NCBI GenBank assembly: GCA_019594235.1
Contig: JAFDTG010000004.1
Span: forward strand, 1-30,897
Length of the DNA: 30,897 nucleotides
From: Candidatus Saliniplasma halalkaliphilum
Lineage (GTDB): Archaea > Thermoplasmatota > Thermoplasmata > Halarchaeoplasmatales > Halarchaeoplasmataceae
Direction: 5' to 3'
The position numbers and the translations under genes were made by a program. Below the pieces are notes generated by a model. It did not search any database. It was not told where the DNA came from and saw only the letters and a program-made list of their open reading frames with translations. Position 1 is the first letter of the stretch. Each line of letters begins with the position of its first letter. This document shows positions 1 through 9,210 of this stretch, in pieces.

Positions 1-2
1 TC

Positions 3-113
3 GACTTGCTGGTTTTCGATTTTTTACCGATCTGGGTTCTAAGACTGTTGATATTACAGGTACTGCTATCAATTCTGATATATCTGTTTGTTAAATTATA
101 CTGGAGGGACTGA
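3..113 (+). CDS. Tail of a small hydrophobic membrane protein (partial)
   Basis: The window opens inside a reading frame that runs to a TGA at 111-113. Its 36 visible codons read as one strongly hydrophobic stretch of Leu, Ile, Val and Trp residues ending in a charged tail (KLYWRD), which looks like the last transmembrane helix of a small membrane protein. The stop lies one base before the TTG start of the symporter gene, and the symporter's Shine-Dalgarno site sits inside this ORF, so translation could be coupled. Small two-helix partner proteins encoded just before SSS-family symporters are well known, but too little is visible to assign a family. A competing frame (2-94, ending TAA) is also open over the same bases and reads as a soluble peptide. 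I prefer this frame because of its hydrophobicity and coupling. Confidence 0.42.
   Translation, partial: DLLVFDFLPIWVLRLLILQVLLSILIYLFVKLYWRD
103..108 (+). promoter_or_regulatory. Shine-Dalgarno site that sets the symporter start
   Basis: GGAGGG lies six bases upstream of a TTG at 115-117. The reading frame is open from an earlier TTG at 88, but that codon has no ribosome binding site. The match to the CCTCCT at the 16S 3' end favours starting at 115. Confidence 0.6.
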
Positions 114-114
114 T

Positions 115-1530
115 TTGAATACGACACTTTTAGTTCTTAGTATAATAACATCTTACCTTACATTCACTCTACTCCTCGGAGTTTACGGTTATAAAATTTC
201 TAAGAAAAATGTACAAGATTACTTCTTGGCTAGCAGGAAGATCGGTCCTTTCGTCCTATTTTTTACTCTAGCCGCAACTAATTTTTCAGCCTTCACATTC
301 CTTGGATTCGCTGGAGAAGCCTACACTTCCGGATATGCGTTTTACGGGATCATGGGTTTTGGAACTTCGTTCACAGCGCTTTCATTCTACATAATCGGGA
401 GAAAGGTATGGATTCTAGGTAAGGAAAAGGGGTATATCACCCCACCAGAGTTGATCGGAGGAGAAACAGATAGTCACGCTTTGAGGATGTTATACGTTGC
501 TATCATGGTGATCTTCACTCTCCCTTATCTAGCCGTTCAACCGATGAGTGCTGGATTTGTACTGAGCGCCCTTACCAACGGAGCGATACCATATTTCTAT
601 GGAGCAGTATTCTTGACCGTGTTCATAATCGTTTACGTGTTCTTGGGTGGCATGAGAACCATCGCATGGACCGACGTTCTACAGGGTCTTATGATGATCT
701 TCCTTTTGCTCACAGCCGTGATAGTACTTGCATACAATCTTGGAGGTTTACAGGCGGCGCATGAACAAGCAAGGTCTGTAGATCCCGGATTGTTCATAAG
801 GTCCGGAACTATTTCGATCAAGATCTGGCTCAGTTTCTCGATATTATGGTCTTTTTGCAACCCTATGTTCCCGCAGCTGTTCCAGAGATTCTTCATAGCC
901 GATAGCGAGAAGAGTCTGCAGAGAGCATCCATGATATATCCCCTGGTTACCGGTTTCCTATTCTTATTACCCATTATGATAGGAGTTATGGGACGAGGTG
1001 CAATACCCGGATTGAGCGCACAGGAAGCAGATAGTATCCTCCCGATGATGCTGGAAAGGTATGCACCTCTCTGGCTCTCGGCCTTGATAATGAGTGGAGG
1101 TTTTGCAGCGTTCATGTCCACTGCCGATAGCCAACTCCTTACCATGAGTTCTATGTTCACTAGAGATATATTCCATCCCTACGTTCCCTTCGACAGTGAG
1201 GATTTTGACTACTCCGTAGGGCACATCATGGTGATAGTTTTGGCGGTAGTGGGTCTTGCTATAGCGTACAAACCTCCTGCTACCATATTCACTATAGTCA
1301 CGTGGGCTTTTACCGGCTTAGCCATACTGTACCCATCTACGCTTGGAGTCTTATACTGGAAAGCCGACGCTAACGCTTGTATTTTATCCATATCCACAGG
1401 TCTGTTCATGCTGCTGTTATACCAATTCAAGCTCATACCGGACTTTGGATTCCTGCCAGCGATACCGATAGTTCTAGTTTCGGGGCTGGTTTTATTCGTA
1501 AGTCATCATGTGATCCGATCAAGACTTTAA
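115..1530 (+). CDS. Sodium:solute symporter (SSS family)
   Basis: This is a cytoplasmic-membrane transporter of the SSS (solute:sodium symporter) family, which couples Na+ entry to uptake of a small solute. At about 471 residues it has the family's normal length. Roughly thirteen hydrophobic helices are visible along its whole length. Family-typical stretches include the early LASRKIGPFVLFFTLAAT segment, the FLGGMRTIAWTDVLQG segment in the middle, and the later GGFAAFMSTADSQLL segment, which holds conserved small and polar residues near the sodium site. The start is TTG at 115, chosen for its Shine-Dalgarno site. The 3' end overlaps the end of the convergent BtpA gene by 12 bases. The substrate cannot be read from the sequence. 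Relatives carry amino acids, sugars, pantothenate and organic acids. Confidence 0.9.
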   Translation: MNTTLLVLSIITSYLTFTLLLGVYGYKISKKNVQDYFLASRKIGPFVLFFTLAATNFSAFTFLGFAGEAYTSGYAFYGIMGFGTSFTALSFYIIGRKVWILGKEKGYITPPELIGGETDSHALRMLYVAIMVIFTLPYLAVQPMSAGFVLSALTNGAIPYFYGAVFLTVFIIVYVFLGGMRTIAWTDVLQGLMMIFLLLTAVIVLAYNLGGLQAAHEQARSVDPGLFIRSGTISIKIWLSFSILWSFCNPMFPQLFQRFFIADSEKSLQRASMIYPLVTGFLFLLPIMIGVMGRGAIPGLSAQEADSILPMMLERYAPLWLSALIMSGGFAAFMSTADSQLLTMSSMFTRDIFHPYVPFDSEDFDYSVGHIMVIVLAVVGLAIAYKPPATIFTIVTWAFTGLAILYPSTLGVLYWKADANACILSISTGLFMLLLYQFKLIPDFGFLPAIPIVLVSGLVLFVSHHVIRSRL

Positions 1531-2292
1531 AAACCGCACAAAGTTCTCAACCCTGGTTCGATTCACTTTATTCTCAGTGATGCCCCCGTGTTTGAAAGCA
1601 CTGCCGATGATAGCTCCGTTGGAACATTTTAAAATTTTATTCGCATTGCTTAAACGGACTCCAGAACCAACTAAAACAGGAACTTCTACTGCGCCCCTCA
1701 CTTTCTTAAGATCGTCGATATCCACGGGTTCGTTAGTTCGACACCCTGATACTATCACAGCGTCTGCACACCCTCTTTCAACAGTATCCTTGGCTGCAGT
1801 TTCAATACTTTCAGGATAAACAGTTTTACCATGCTTCACGTAGATATCAGAAAAAATAGATGCGTTTATTCCGTTTTCTTTTTTGAATCGCTGGATCTTG
1901 TCAGATTCTCCTTCAATTATTCCCTGTTCCGTCATGGTGATACCCACGTACACATTGATCCTAACAAAATCTAGATTTAATTCCTTAGCAATCTTCAGGG
2001 CGGACTTCCAATCGTTCCGTAACACGTTCACACCCGTGGGGACTTCGATCTCATCTTTGATTTCAGAACAGATTTTCAAAAAGGCATCATACGTTTCTTC
2101 AGAGACTTTAAGTGAGTATGGTTTATCACCGTAATTTTCAACAAGTACCGCATCTACACCACCTCTTTCAAGAGCACGGGCGTCCCGTAGAGCGGATCCG
2201 ATTATATCTTGTAAATCGTCATAGCTGGGTGATCCTAGAAGAGGATCAAGATGAACCATCCCTATCAATGTACCATCTTCGATCTTCATCAT
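1519..2292 (-). CDS. BtpA family TIM-barrel protein
   Basis: This 257-residue protein matches the BtpA/SgcQ family in length and sequence, with the family's opening pattern (GMVHLDPLLGSP) and a following ALERGGVDAVLVENYGDKP segment. BtpA was first described in cyanobacteria as needed for photosystem I stability. Archaeal members have no settled role and are predicted TIM-barrel proteins related to phosphate-binding sugar isomerases. The C-terminal VIVSGCRTNEP and VLVGSGVRLSN segments look like phosphate-binding loops at barrel strand ends. The gene starts at ATGATG, with a TATA-like box 25 bases upstream and no Shine-Dalgarno site, so it is probably leaderless. It converges on the symporter gene and overlaps it by 12 bases. 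A shared metabolic role with the transporter is only a guess. Confidence 0.85.
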   Translation of the reverse strand: MMKIEDGTLIGMVHLDPLLGSPSYDDLQDIIGSALRDARALERGGVDAVLVENYGDKPYSLKVSEETYDAFLKICSEIKDEIEVPTGVNVLRNDWKSALKIAKELNLDFVRINVYVGITMTEQGIIEGESDKIQRFKKENGINASIFSDIYVKHGKTVYPESIETAAKDTVERGCADAVIVSGCRTNEPVDIDDLKKVRGAVEVPVLVGSGVRLSNANKILKCSNGAIIGSAFKHGGITENKVNRTRVENFVRFLKS

Positions 2293-2312
2293 ATATCGAT
2301 AACAAACTGCTC

Positions 2313-2342
2313 TTTAATATTATTGATGGCAAGATTTATAAC
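2313..2342. promoter_or_regulatory. Divergent TATA boxes for the BtpA gene and the next gene
   Basis: On the minus strand TAATATTAAA (2313-2322) lies about 25 bases before the BtpA ATG at 2292. On the plus strand ATTTATAAC (2334-2342) lies about 27 bases before the ATG at 2365. Both spacings fit leaderless transcripts, and the second decides the start of the downstream gene. Confidence 0.5.
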
Positions 2343-2364
2343 AAACGATTCATCCCTTCACCCG

Positions 2365-3204
2365 ATGCTTGATTATCTCAGTTCTAAGATGGTTTGGATC
2401 GTAGCAGCGATCGTAATGACGAGCAGTATAATGGGTATTTTCGTATGGCAGCGGGAGAGTTCAGAAGAGTTAGAATTAGAGATCCGAGCTAGAGGTATTC
2501 GAGATATCGTTAACGAATTCTGTAACACAGACGGTGAAGTTAAAGCTGAAATCTCATTCAATGAAAGTGCTTCATCGGATTTTAAATTGGAACCAACTAT
2601 AAATGATGAACCGTACAAACTCAATTTTACGCCCGCGGGTTTATTTTTGAACCAATATCGGAAAAGTGTCTGGAATCGCTTTATCAAGGAAGTTTATCTT
2701 TTCAACCCGAACTTACTTGACAGTAGAACTTCGATTGGTATCTTAGACAGGATCAACATCGAAAACCATCACATGTCGATCTCCAGCGATGAAGATTTCA
2801 TCATAGAAACAAAAGAGTTCAACGATATACATCATGTTTTTATCTACAGAGGAACCGTTGGTGAGATCGAAAACGAAACTCGGAGGATAAAAAATATTAT
2901 AGAACAAGTTACCGACTGGACTATAGAAGAACCTGAGAATCGAAGAAATATCACTGTGGAAAAGAACATGACTTTCAAAAACGATTATTACTATGTCAAC
3001 ACAGATACTCTAACTCCAGTGAACACAGATAATCTGCACCTCTGGAAGCCAGAAACGAATACTACTACAAGGGATGATATAGAGGATAGGTCTATAGAAC
3101 ATCGTGAAATTAACGTGGATCGTCATCAAAATATCACTGTACAAACAAAACTGATGGATATAGATGGAAATTTTACCGTTTTAAACTATCTATACAAACC
3201 TTGA
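2365..3204 (+). CDS. Membrane-anchored extracytoplasmic protein, unknown function
   Basis: I do not recognise a named family. The 279-residue protein has one N-terminal transmembrane helix (about residues 9-27, MVWIVAAIVMTSSIMGIFVW) followed by a long polar region rich in Asn, Asp, Glu and Thr with many N-x-S/T sequons, as expected for an archaeal protein exposed outside the cell. The layout, a short N-terminus, one helix, then a heptad-like charged stretch, resembles pilin-like or secretion-linked proteins of archaea. That is inference. The open frame extends back to 2251, but that part overlaps the divergent BtpA gene. The ATG at 2365 has a TATA box at the leaderless distance. The stop faces the stop of the giant surface protein with only two bases between them. 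The shared architecture suggests the two neighbours work at the same surface. Confidence 0.7.
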   Translation: MLDYLSSKMVWIVAAIVMTSSIMGIFVWQRESSEELELEIRARGIRDIVNEFCNTDGEVKAEISFNESASSDFKLEPTINDEPYKLNFTPAGLFLNQYRKSVWNRFIKEVYLFNPNLLDSRTSIGILDRINIENHHMSISSDEDFIIETKEFNDIHHVFIYRGTVGEIENETRRIKNIIEQVTDWTIEEPENRRNITVEKNMTFKNDYYYVNTDTLTPVNTDNLHLWKPETNTTTRDDIEDRSIEHREINVDRHQNITVQTKLMDIDGNFTVLNYLYKP

Positions 3205-3206
3205 AG

Positions 3207-6200
3207 TCACCATTGGACTAACTGCCCATTAACAAGAGTCATTTCATTACCCAATTCTACTCCAAATTCGATACGCCATTCACCGAGATCTTTACCGATG
3301 ATCGATGCGATTGCTGGTACGTTGACAGAAAATTCAACGGTCGATGCATCCTCTAACCCAACTTCAACGGAAAGTTCAGTTTCCTCTAATATCGATGATG
3401 GTAAACTATCCACATTACAATTCGGTCTTCTTTCAACTATACTTTGCAGCAGGTGTCTCACCTGTTGACCTATCCATCTTATAAAATCTAGAACACCTTC
3501 AGCTGAAGCTAAACCGAAAGATACAACGATGTCCATTTGATTAACAGTACATGAAAAGAACAACTCGATCGAATCCAGTATAGATTGTAAAAATCGTATC
3601 AATTCTTCTAATAACAGATCCGCAAATGTTCTAACGAACTCTACGATATAATCCAAATTAAAATTAGAATCCCGCATATACTCGACGGTGTTCCAGAAAG
3701 CATTGTTTATCGAACCGTGAATCAAATCAGATGATATGTTACGGACATCTATATATGAGATCTTCAGACCGAAGTCAAAATTTGATACTACGACAGGGCC
3801 TATAGGTATTGATACTGCGCTCAAAGCCGGGAATACTTCTGCCGTGCTGTATTCTTTAGTTTCTGTTTCAGGCTCTTCGTCTTTTTCAATCTCGGGGATT
3901 TCAAGATGTAATATAGCGCCATCGCCCTCTTCACCGAATTGGCCTTGAGATTGGAACCAGCTATCATATACAGAAATCGGAGTACCGGCTCTTGCAAAAG
4001 GATCTATCTGCCAGAGTATGTTCATGGAATCAGAAGATAAAGAACCGTTGGCAATAACGTTATTATCCAAAACATAAAGTTCTAGATCTATAGTAGTGCC
4101 TAAAGCCGATCCATTTACGTCTAGTTTGAGGAATACGGGATGAGGTGTGCCAATATTGGGTAATGTTTTATTTTCACCATCTTCGTAAACATCTATACCC
4201 ATATTAATACCCAATAAAGATAACGTAGCTGCGAAATCCTGCAATCTGTCCCTATTATCCAGTATGGTTTCAGCTAAACCTTTCAATGTTGTGTTTACCA
4301 AGGTCTTGACTATCTCCCCCAAGTATTCGACTAATGAAGCTGCATGTTCTTTCAAACGGTTCACAATATTGTCAAAAAGTTCAAGGATCTTGTAAAGTCC
4401 ATCGAGTAGATAAGATAGTGGTTCCTTTAACAGGTCCCATATCTTGTTTAGAAAATCCAATACGGAAGATAAATCGATGTCATCTCTAGTGTATTCAACA
4501 CCTTCTAAGGCCCAACCTGATGCTACACTGATAGATAGACCAAAACCTAACTGGTACGTTCCATTCAAAGACAAGAAAGCGGGTTCTTCGTCACCCAGCA
4601 TGTATGGTGTTTTCCGTTTAACATCCAAAAATATCTCGGTATCGGGGATGATGATGTCCCATTCCGTTTTAAAAGGACGTGAAGATATAGTTGTGACTTC
4701 AGTAAAATGATGGCCGCTGGGATCAGATATATCTAAAAAGTCTTCTATCTGGAGATATCCCGGTTGAATATCCACTAGCAGTTCCAATTCTTTGGAAGAA
4801 TTAGTTTCGAGTGGTGAGTATTCAAAATTTTCTTCAGTCATCAACGGAACCCTATATTCCATATTACTCATTTCAGAGCTGAGGATCATATTTGAAGTGG
4901 TTTCAGTCAATAATTCTTCGGTCAGATCGAATAGACTTTCACCAAAAGGCCCCCCTCCTATGAAAGACCAAAGTTTCCGCTGAAACAGATTGCCTTCTAT
5001 ATATTCTCCATTATCACTGATCTTGAAGTTGATGCTTACCTCCTGAGTGAGTCCATTTCCTCTCATATCTTGAGCGTTTTCAAGTACGAAAGTGACCTCT
5101 CTTCCAGGATCGAAACCACCGTGATTCAAGATCAAGATTGTACCATCATTAGTCCATTCGTCCTCCCAATAACCTGGGTTTGGCTCACAGCTAAATTCCA
5201 GACTTTCAGGTCTAATTTTCTTGTCAAATTGTATCACAATAGGCGAATTCGAAAGATAGTGTTCAGTCCCATCTCTAGGTGATATCTGCTCTACAGTAGG
5301 ATTTGATCTATCCTCGGTCCTAAATGAAAAAGGGTTAGAAGTTTCATACTCCTTCGAAGAGATCAGCGGTAAACCCTCTTCACATTTAGCTTCGATAAAA
5401 ACACTGTAGTTCTGGTAGGGTGAAAAAGGTTCATGGGTTATCAAGACCGATTTGTTATTAGAACCCCAAGTGTAATTCAAATTTTCCACATCGGGACTAA
5501 ATGTCAATTCGAATGAAGATACATTGATAGGCTTATCAAAAGTGAGTCTGATATTCTCATCAAGTCTCACACCGTCGTTTCCGTTTTCGGGGTTGTTCGA
5601 TATGAGTGTAGGGTGATCTAAAGATTTGGTATTTAGTGTTAAAGAGAGAGAATTCTGTCCATTTCTTTTAAAAGATGAGTCATCGTAACGTGAACGTATT
5701 TCGACAAGGTTAAAATCCAAATCTATCTGGGCACTAGGAGAAAATTCGTCATGATCCAAGATCAGATGAGTATTATCATAATCCCAACTGTAAGTCCAAT
5801 TCCAGTCCTGTGTTATCAAGTTATCAAAATTCCTGATTGAGGCCGGTTCATCCAACACAAAAACAATTGAACGTTGTATCTCGATATCTTCAAGGTCATG
5901 AGGATAAATATCTACTATTCTACCATGCATCTCAGTCCGCCATGCGATATTGATCGGTTCCAATAAACTGGATGAAGTGCCATTATCGACATCATTAACA
6001 TCTTCGATGGTCAGGTGTATCCTCGTATCTCGAGGATACGGTTGAAATGGGTCTAAAACTAGCGTTCTATTTTTTTCACTCCAGATTTCTTCAAATTCGA
6101 CATGAGGGTCGATAGAATATTGAAGAGATGAGGGTTCTATCGGTTCTGAAAATTTTATCTCTATCTCGGTATATGTATCCCATCTTTCTGATGTATCGGG

Positions 6201-9134
6201 ATTTATATCGATAACTCTTGGTGCATCATCGACTAAAACATCTCTAGATTCAACATCAAAACCTCCTTTATCATCCCATACGGTCAAATTGATGGTGTAT
6301 ATTCCTGGTTCTGAATAAGTATGGGTCACTTCTCCTCCTTGGCTGCTGTTACCATCCCCAAGATCCCAAGATTTCTCTGTGATATAACCGTCTGGATCCC
6401 AACTAGAATCTATGAATGTTACTTCCTGAGATTCAGTCGCGGGGTCCGGCGAAATGTCATCGATACTTGCCACGGGTGGTATGTTGATGAATAATGTCTT
6501 TTGATCCTCATGTATCATACCATCTTTATCCATAACCTGTAAAGTGATCTCGTGTTCACCTGAACTCATGAATCTTGCTGAACGGTTGAATTGGATCTCG
6601 TTAGATAGGTGCCCGTCTATGTTGGACTTCCATTCTACTTCTCTATAATCAGAAGAAGTGTTACCCTGGAAGAAAACAGTATCTTGTCCTTGAGTCGCCG
6701 GATCAGGTGTGATTTCATCTATCCAAGCTGATGAACTGCCACTCCTGGTGGAATGAGTATTTCCTTGGTTTTCATAACTAGTATTATACTGATAGTCATT
6801 CAATGCCTGGATGATCAACCCATCTTTTTCAGATACATTTTCATCTGATCCGGATATATGGATTTCCCGTTTCTTAACCTCCTCGTATAAATATTCAATT
6901 TGCTCTTTGATACCACCTGCTAAGCGATTCACCAACACCATACTAAAGACTCCTCCGTTTTGAATGATTTCGGAAGCTTCATGCCTTCTTATTGATCTGT
7001 TCTCCGTCCAGCTAAAATCACATCTGCCATTTACGTCATCTATATACATAGAAGTTTCTTCCTTAGTGATCTCGTAATATGGACTATCTGGGTCAGTCAA
7101 CATATGTGCTGTTCTATTAGCTGTTCTATTGGTCACTCGATAATCACTCACAAGAGCATCATAATTTTCATTCAAGAAATAAATCAGATCTTCTACTTTT
7201 GGATCACCTTCTTCATGCAGTTTAGAGTTCAAAATATTCGCGATCTCGTCGGGATTTTTGCGGAAATGGTCAACAACATCTCTTATAGCTGCATCCACGT
7301 TTACCTGTATATTTTCCAAGAAAGATACTTCGTCTGCAGGATCAACTTCTATATTGTTATACTTCTGAATGATATCTTTAATTTTATTATTATCGATTAA
7401 CTTTTCGATGAACTCGTGTATTATCTCTTTAACGGCACTTCTGATACCGGATGGATCCTCATCGACTGAACTTTTAAAATGTTCGTTATAGAATTTCTGC
7501 CAAGTTTCATCATTTCTTTCTAGGATATCTACTGGTCTAAAAGAAACCGGCCCGCCTTTCACTTCAATGTAGACTTGACCCTGTCTGAAATCATGGGCTT
7601 CTTTGATTTCTTCGGCACCACACCTAACTTTAACCGGATTACCTTCATCATCCTCGCCCTCTTTGATTATTTCATCACAAGTATGACCTCTTTTTCTAGA
7701 TAATTCTCCGTGTCCACAGCTGTAATTGTACCATTCATGTTCCTTCCCTTCTAACCTGCTAAGATAGAAAAAATTGTCTTCAAACTTGTAATCTTCTGGT
7801 AAATTGGGGTAACCTACTATTTTCTCTCCTTCAAAAGTATCAAATATACCATAATAATTTTTCAAAAGATTCGTATCCATCAGTCCAGACGAGATAAATA
7901 CACTTCTCACCCACTCTTTCACTACTTGTACTTGCTGTGGATTTATTTCATCCTCATCATCTCCAAATATGAAATCCGTAACGGATTCATAGATTTCTTC
8001 AGCCGCTTGAACTCCTTTAAATAAAAGGTCTACACCAGGTGCAACTTTAAAATTTTCAAGATGTTTCAGAACAAATTGATCGACCAACGCGTTCATGGTT
8101 TGAGCAACTATCATTTTGATGTCCATTTCGACGGATTCGTTTTCTTCGATCACTTCGTCATCGTAGGAATAACTGTGATAAAGGGTTATTATGTCGCCCG
8201 GGTCGATACGTTCCTGTGATAAATACGTTGTTAGTAAATTGTTTAGTCTATCCCTTCTTAGATGTGTCACGTTGTTTAATATTGAATCGACATGTTCTGG
8301 ATCATAAGTACGATAATGATATGCAATTTCGAACAGTAATGCAAGATTTACTGCTATCTCTACATCCTTTTCGGTGATTATATCAGCCGTAGCCTTATGT
8401 GAACTTTCGGTACCTTCGATTGATTCCATACCATATCCAGCTAATGTTCTATATTGTGCCAAAGTAGTAAGTGTGTACTCAGTTATTCTAGCAACATGGC
8501 TTTTGTCACCTCTCAAATTCGTACCAAAAGTATCCATTTTGTTCTTCATGAACGGGAAAGGTACGTCGATAGTGATCTCGATATCCTTACGTTTGTTAAG
8601 ATCCAACCCGCCGTTAGATGCAGTCAGATTCAAAGTTCCAGTAACTTCATAACAAAATGTAGTATTTCTATTGTTTAAAGTTCCCGGGCCGTCGTTATTT
8701 ATTACATCTCCATCTTCTTCAGGTGTGAATTCTTTAACAGAGGCGGTTTGAGGGCCTATGCTCAAGTCGAAATCGCTAATTTTTACCGTCGTTCCCGCAT
8801 GTTCCCATTCACCTGAAGAACTCCTTTCATCCATATATTCATCTAGTCTAGTTGTGAAAATTTGAGATACGTTTGCACCATCACCCGCTCCAGCTTTAAA
8901 AGCACTCTGAACACCGATATATTTGATCTTGTTTTCAATAGTATCTATTGAATTATCGATCGAATCCTCGAGTTGTGAAATCTTATCGCTTCTGAGTTCA
9001 TTCTCGTAATTTATTCTATCGATACGTGATATATATGCCGCTGCAAAAATAGATAGAAGTATGATGAGGACACCTAAAAGAGCAAATGATACGACCCCTA
9101 GATCTTCTCTCTGTTCATCATCAGATAAGTTCAT
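3207..9134 (-). CDS. Giant membrane-anchored surface protein with PKD and Ig-like (Big_5) domains
   Basis: This 1975-residue protein has a single N-terminal helix (about 14-34) and no other clear membrane span, so nearly all of it should lie outside the cell. Residues 35-800 are a mostly helical region of unknown fold with a Cys/His cluster at 473-505. Two PKD-type units follow (about 804-886 and 888-970); each opens with a DPAT motif, and the second has the classic WDLGDG and HTYSEPG segments. Four Big_5-like Ig domains then occupy about 971-1066, 1070-1170, 1175-1272 and 1279-1372, each carrying a proline-rich opening and a 'F(D/S)xPI' type strand. Residues 1373-1975 are another unrecognised region with amphipathic helices near 1555-1640 and 1815-1900. 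N-glycosylation sequons are abundant. PKD and Big_5 domains usually serve adhesion or surface-layer roles. The N-terminal layout recalls large proteins found near archaeal pilus or secretion loci, but no such machinery is visible here. The ATG has a TATA box 28 bases upstream. Confidence 0.85.
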   Translation of the reverse strand: MNLSDDEQREDLGVVSFALLGVLIILLSIFAAAYISRIDRINYENELRSDKISQLEDSIDNSIDTIENKIKYIGVQSAFKAGAGDGANVSQIFTTRLDEYMDERSSSGEWEHAGTTVKISDFDLSIGPQTASVKEFTPEEDGDVINNDGPGTLNNRNTTFCYEVTGTLNLTASNGGLDLNKRKDIEITIDVPFPFMKNKMDTFGTNLRGDKSHVARITEYTLTTLAQYRTLAGYGMESIEGTESSHKATADIITEKDVEIAVNLALLFEIAYHYRTYDPEHVDSILNNVTHLRRDRLNNLLTTYLSQERIDPGDIITLYHSYSYDDEVIEENESVEMDIKMIVAQTMNALVDQFVLKHLENFKVAPGVDLLFKGVQAAEEIYESVTDFIFGDDEDEINPQQVQVVKEWVRSVFISSGLMDTNLLKNYYGIFDTFEGEKIVGYPNLPEDYKFEDNFFYLSRLEGKEHEWYNYSCGHGELSRKRGHTCDEIIKEGEDDEGNPVKVRCGAEEIKEAHDFRQGQVYIEVKGGPVSFRPVDILERNDETWQKFYNEHFKSSVDEDPSGIRSAVKEIIHEFIEKLIDNNKIKDIIQKYNNIEVDPADEVSFLENIQVNVDAAIRDVVDHFRKNPDEIANILNSKLHEEGDPKVEDLIYFLNENYDALVSDYRVTNRTANRTAHMLTDPDSPYYEITKEETSMYIDDVNGRCDFSWTENRSIRRHEASEIIQNGGVFSMVLVNRLAGGIKEQIEYLYEEVKKREIHISGSDENVSEKDGLIIQALNDYQYNTSYENQGNTHSTRSGSSSAWIDEITPDPATQGQDTVFFQGNTSSDYREVEWKSNIDGHLSNEIQFNRSARFMSSGEHEITLQVMDKDGMIHEDQKTLFINIPPVASIDDISPDPATESQEVTFIDSSWDPDGYITEKSWDLGDGNSSQGGEVTHTYSEPGIYTINLTVWDDKGGFDVESRDVLVDDAPRVIDINPDTSERWDTYTEIEIKFSEPIEPSSLQYSIDPHVEFEEIWSEKNRTLVLDPFQPYPRDTRIHLTIEDVNDVDNGTSSSLLEPINIAWRTEMHGRIVDIYPHDLEDIEIQRSIVFVLDEPASIRNFDNLITQDWNWTYSWDYDNTHLILDHDEFSPSAQIDLDFNLVEIRSRYDDSSFKRNGQNSLSLTLNTKSLDHPTLISNNPENGNDGVRLDENIRLTFDKPINVSSFELTFSPDVENLNYTWGSNNKSVLITHEPFSPYQNYSVFIEAKCEEGLPLISSKEYETSNPFSFRTEDRSNPTVEQISPRDGTEHYLSNSPIVIQFDKKIRPESLEFSCEPNPGYWEDEWTNDGTILILNHGGFDPGREVTFVLENAQDMRGNGLTQEVSINFKISDNGEYIEGNLFQRKLWSFIGGGPFGESLFDLTEELLTETTSNMILSSEMSNMEYRVPLMTEENFEYSPLETNSSKELELLVDIQPGYLQIEDFLDISDPSGHHFTEVTTISSRPFKTEWDIIIPDTEIFLDVKRKTPYMLGDEEPAFLSLNGTYQLGFGLSISVASGWALEGVEYTRDDIDLSSVLDFLNKIWDLLKEPLSYLLDGLYKILELFDNIVNRLKEHAASLVEYLGEIVKTLVNTTLKGLAETILDNRDRLQDFAATLSLLGINMGIDVYEDGENKTLPNIGTPHPVFLKLDVNGSALGTTIDLELYVLDNNVIANGSLSSDSMNILWQIDPFARAGTPISVYDSWFQSQGQFGEEGDGAILHLEIPEIEKDEEPETETKEYSTAEVFPALSAVSIPIGPVVVSNFDFGLKISYIDVRNISSDLIHGSINNAFWNTVEYMRDSNFNLDYIVEFVRTFADLLLEELIRFLQSILDSIELFFSCTVNQMDIVVSFGLASAEGVLDFIRWIGQQVRHLLQSIVERRPNCNVDSLPSSILEETELSVEVGLEDASTVEFSVNVPAIASIIGKDLGEWRIEFGVELGNEMTLVNGQLVQW

Positions 9135-9156
9135 GACTGGTGTGCTGAAATAAGGG

Positions 9157-9192
9157 TGATATAAACTATTTTCGAAGTGAAGTTTTATTTAC
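9157..9192. promoter_or_regulatory. Divergent TATA boxes for the giant surface protein and the C/D RNA
   Basis: On the minus strand TAGTTTATATCA (9157-9168) sits about 28 bases before the surface-protein ATG at 9134. On the plus strand AGTTTTATTTAC (9181-9192) sits about 25 bases before the expected 5' end of the C/D box RNA near 9211. Both are A/T-rich in the right place; neither has been tested. Confidence 0.5.
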
Positions 9193-9210
9193 ATGGAATA
9201 AATTAGTTTG

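Noticed and set aside
1..94. Alternative partial ORF ending in TAA at 92-94
   Set aside because: Open over the same bases but less hydrophobic and uncoupled from the symporter; kept only as an alternative to the frame ending at 113.
2251..2364. Longer start for the membrane-anchored protein at 2365
   Set aside because: The extra 38 codons overlap the divergent BtpA gene, and the TATA box supports the ATG at 2365.
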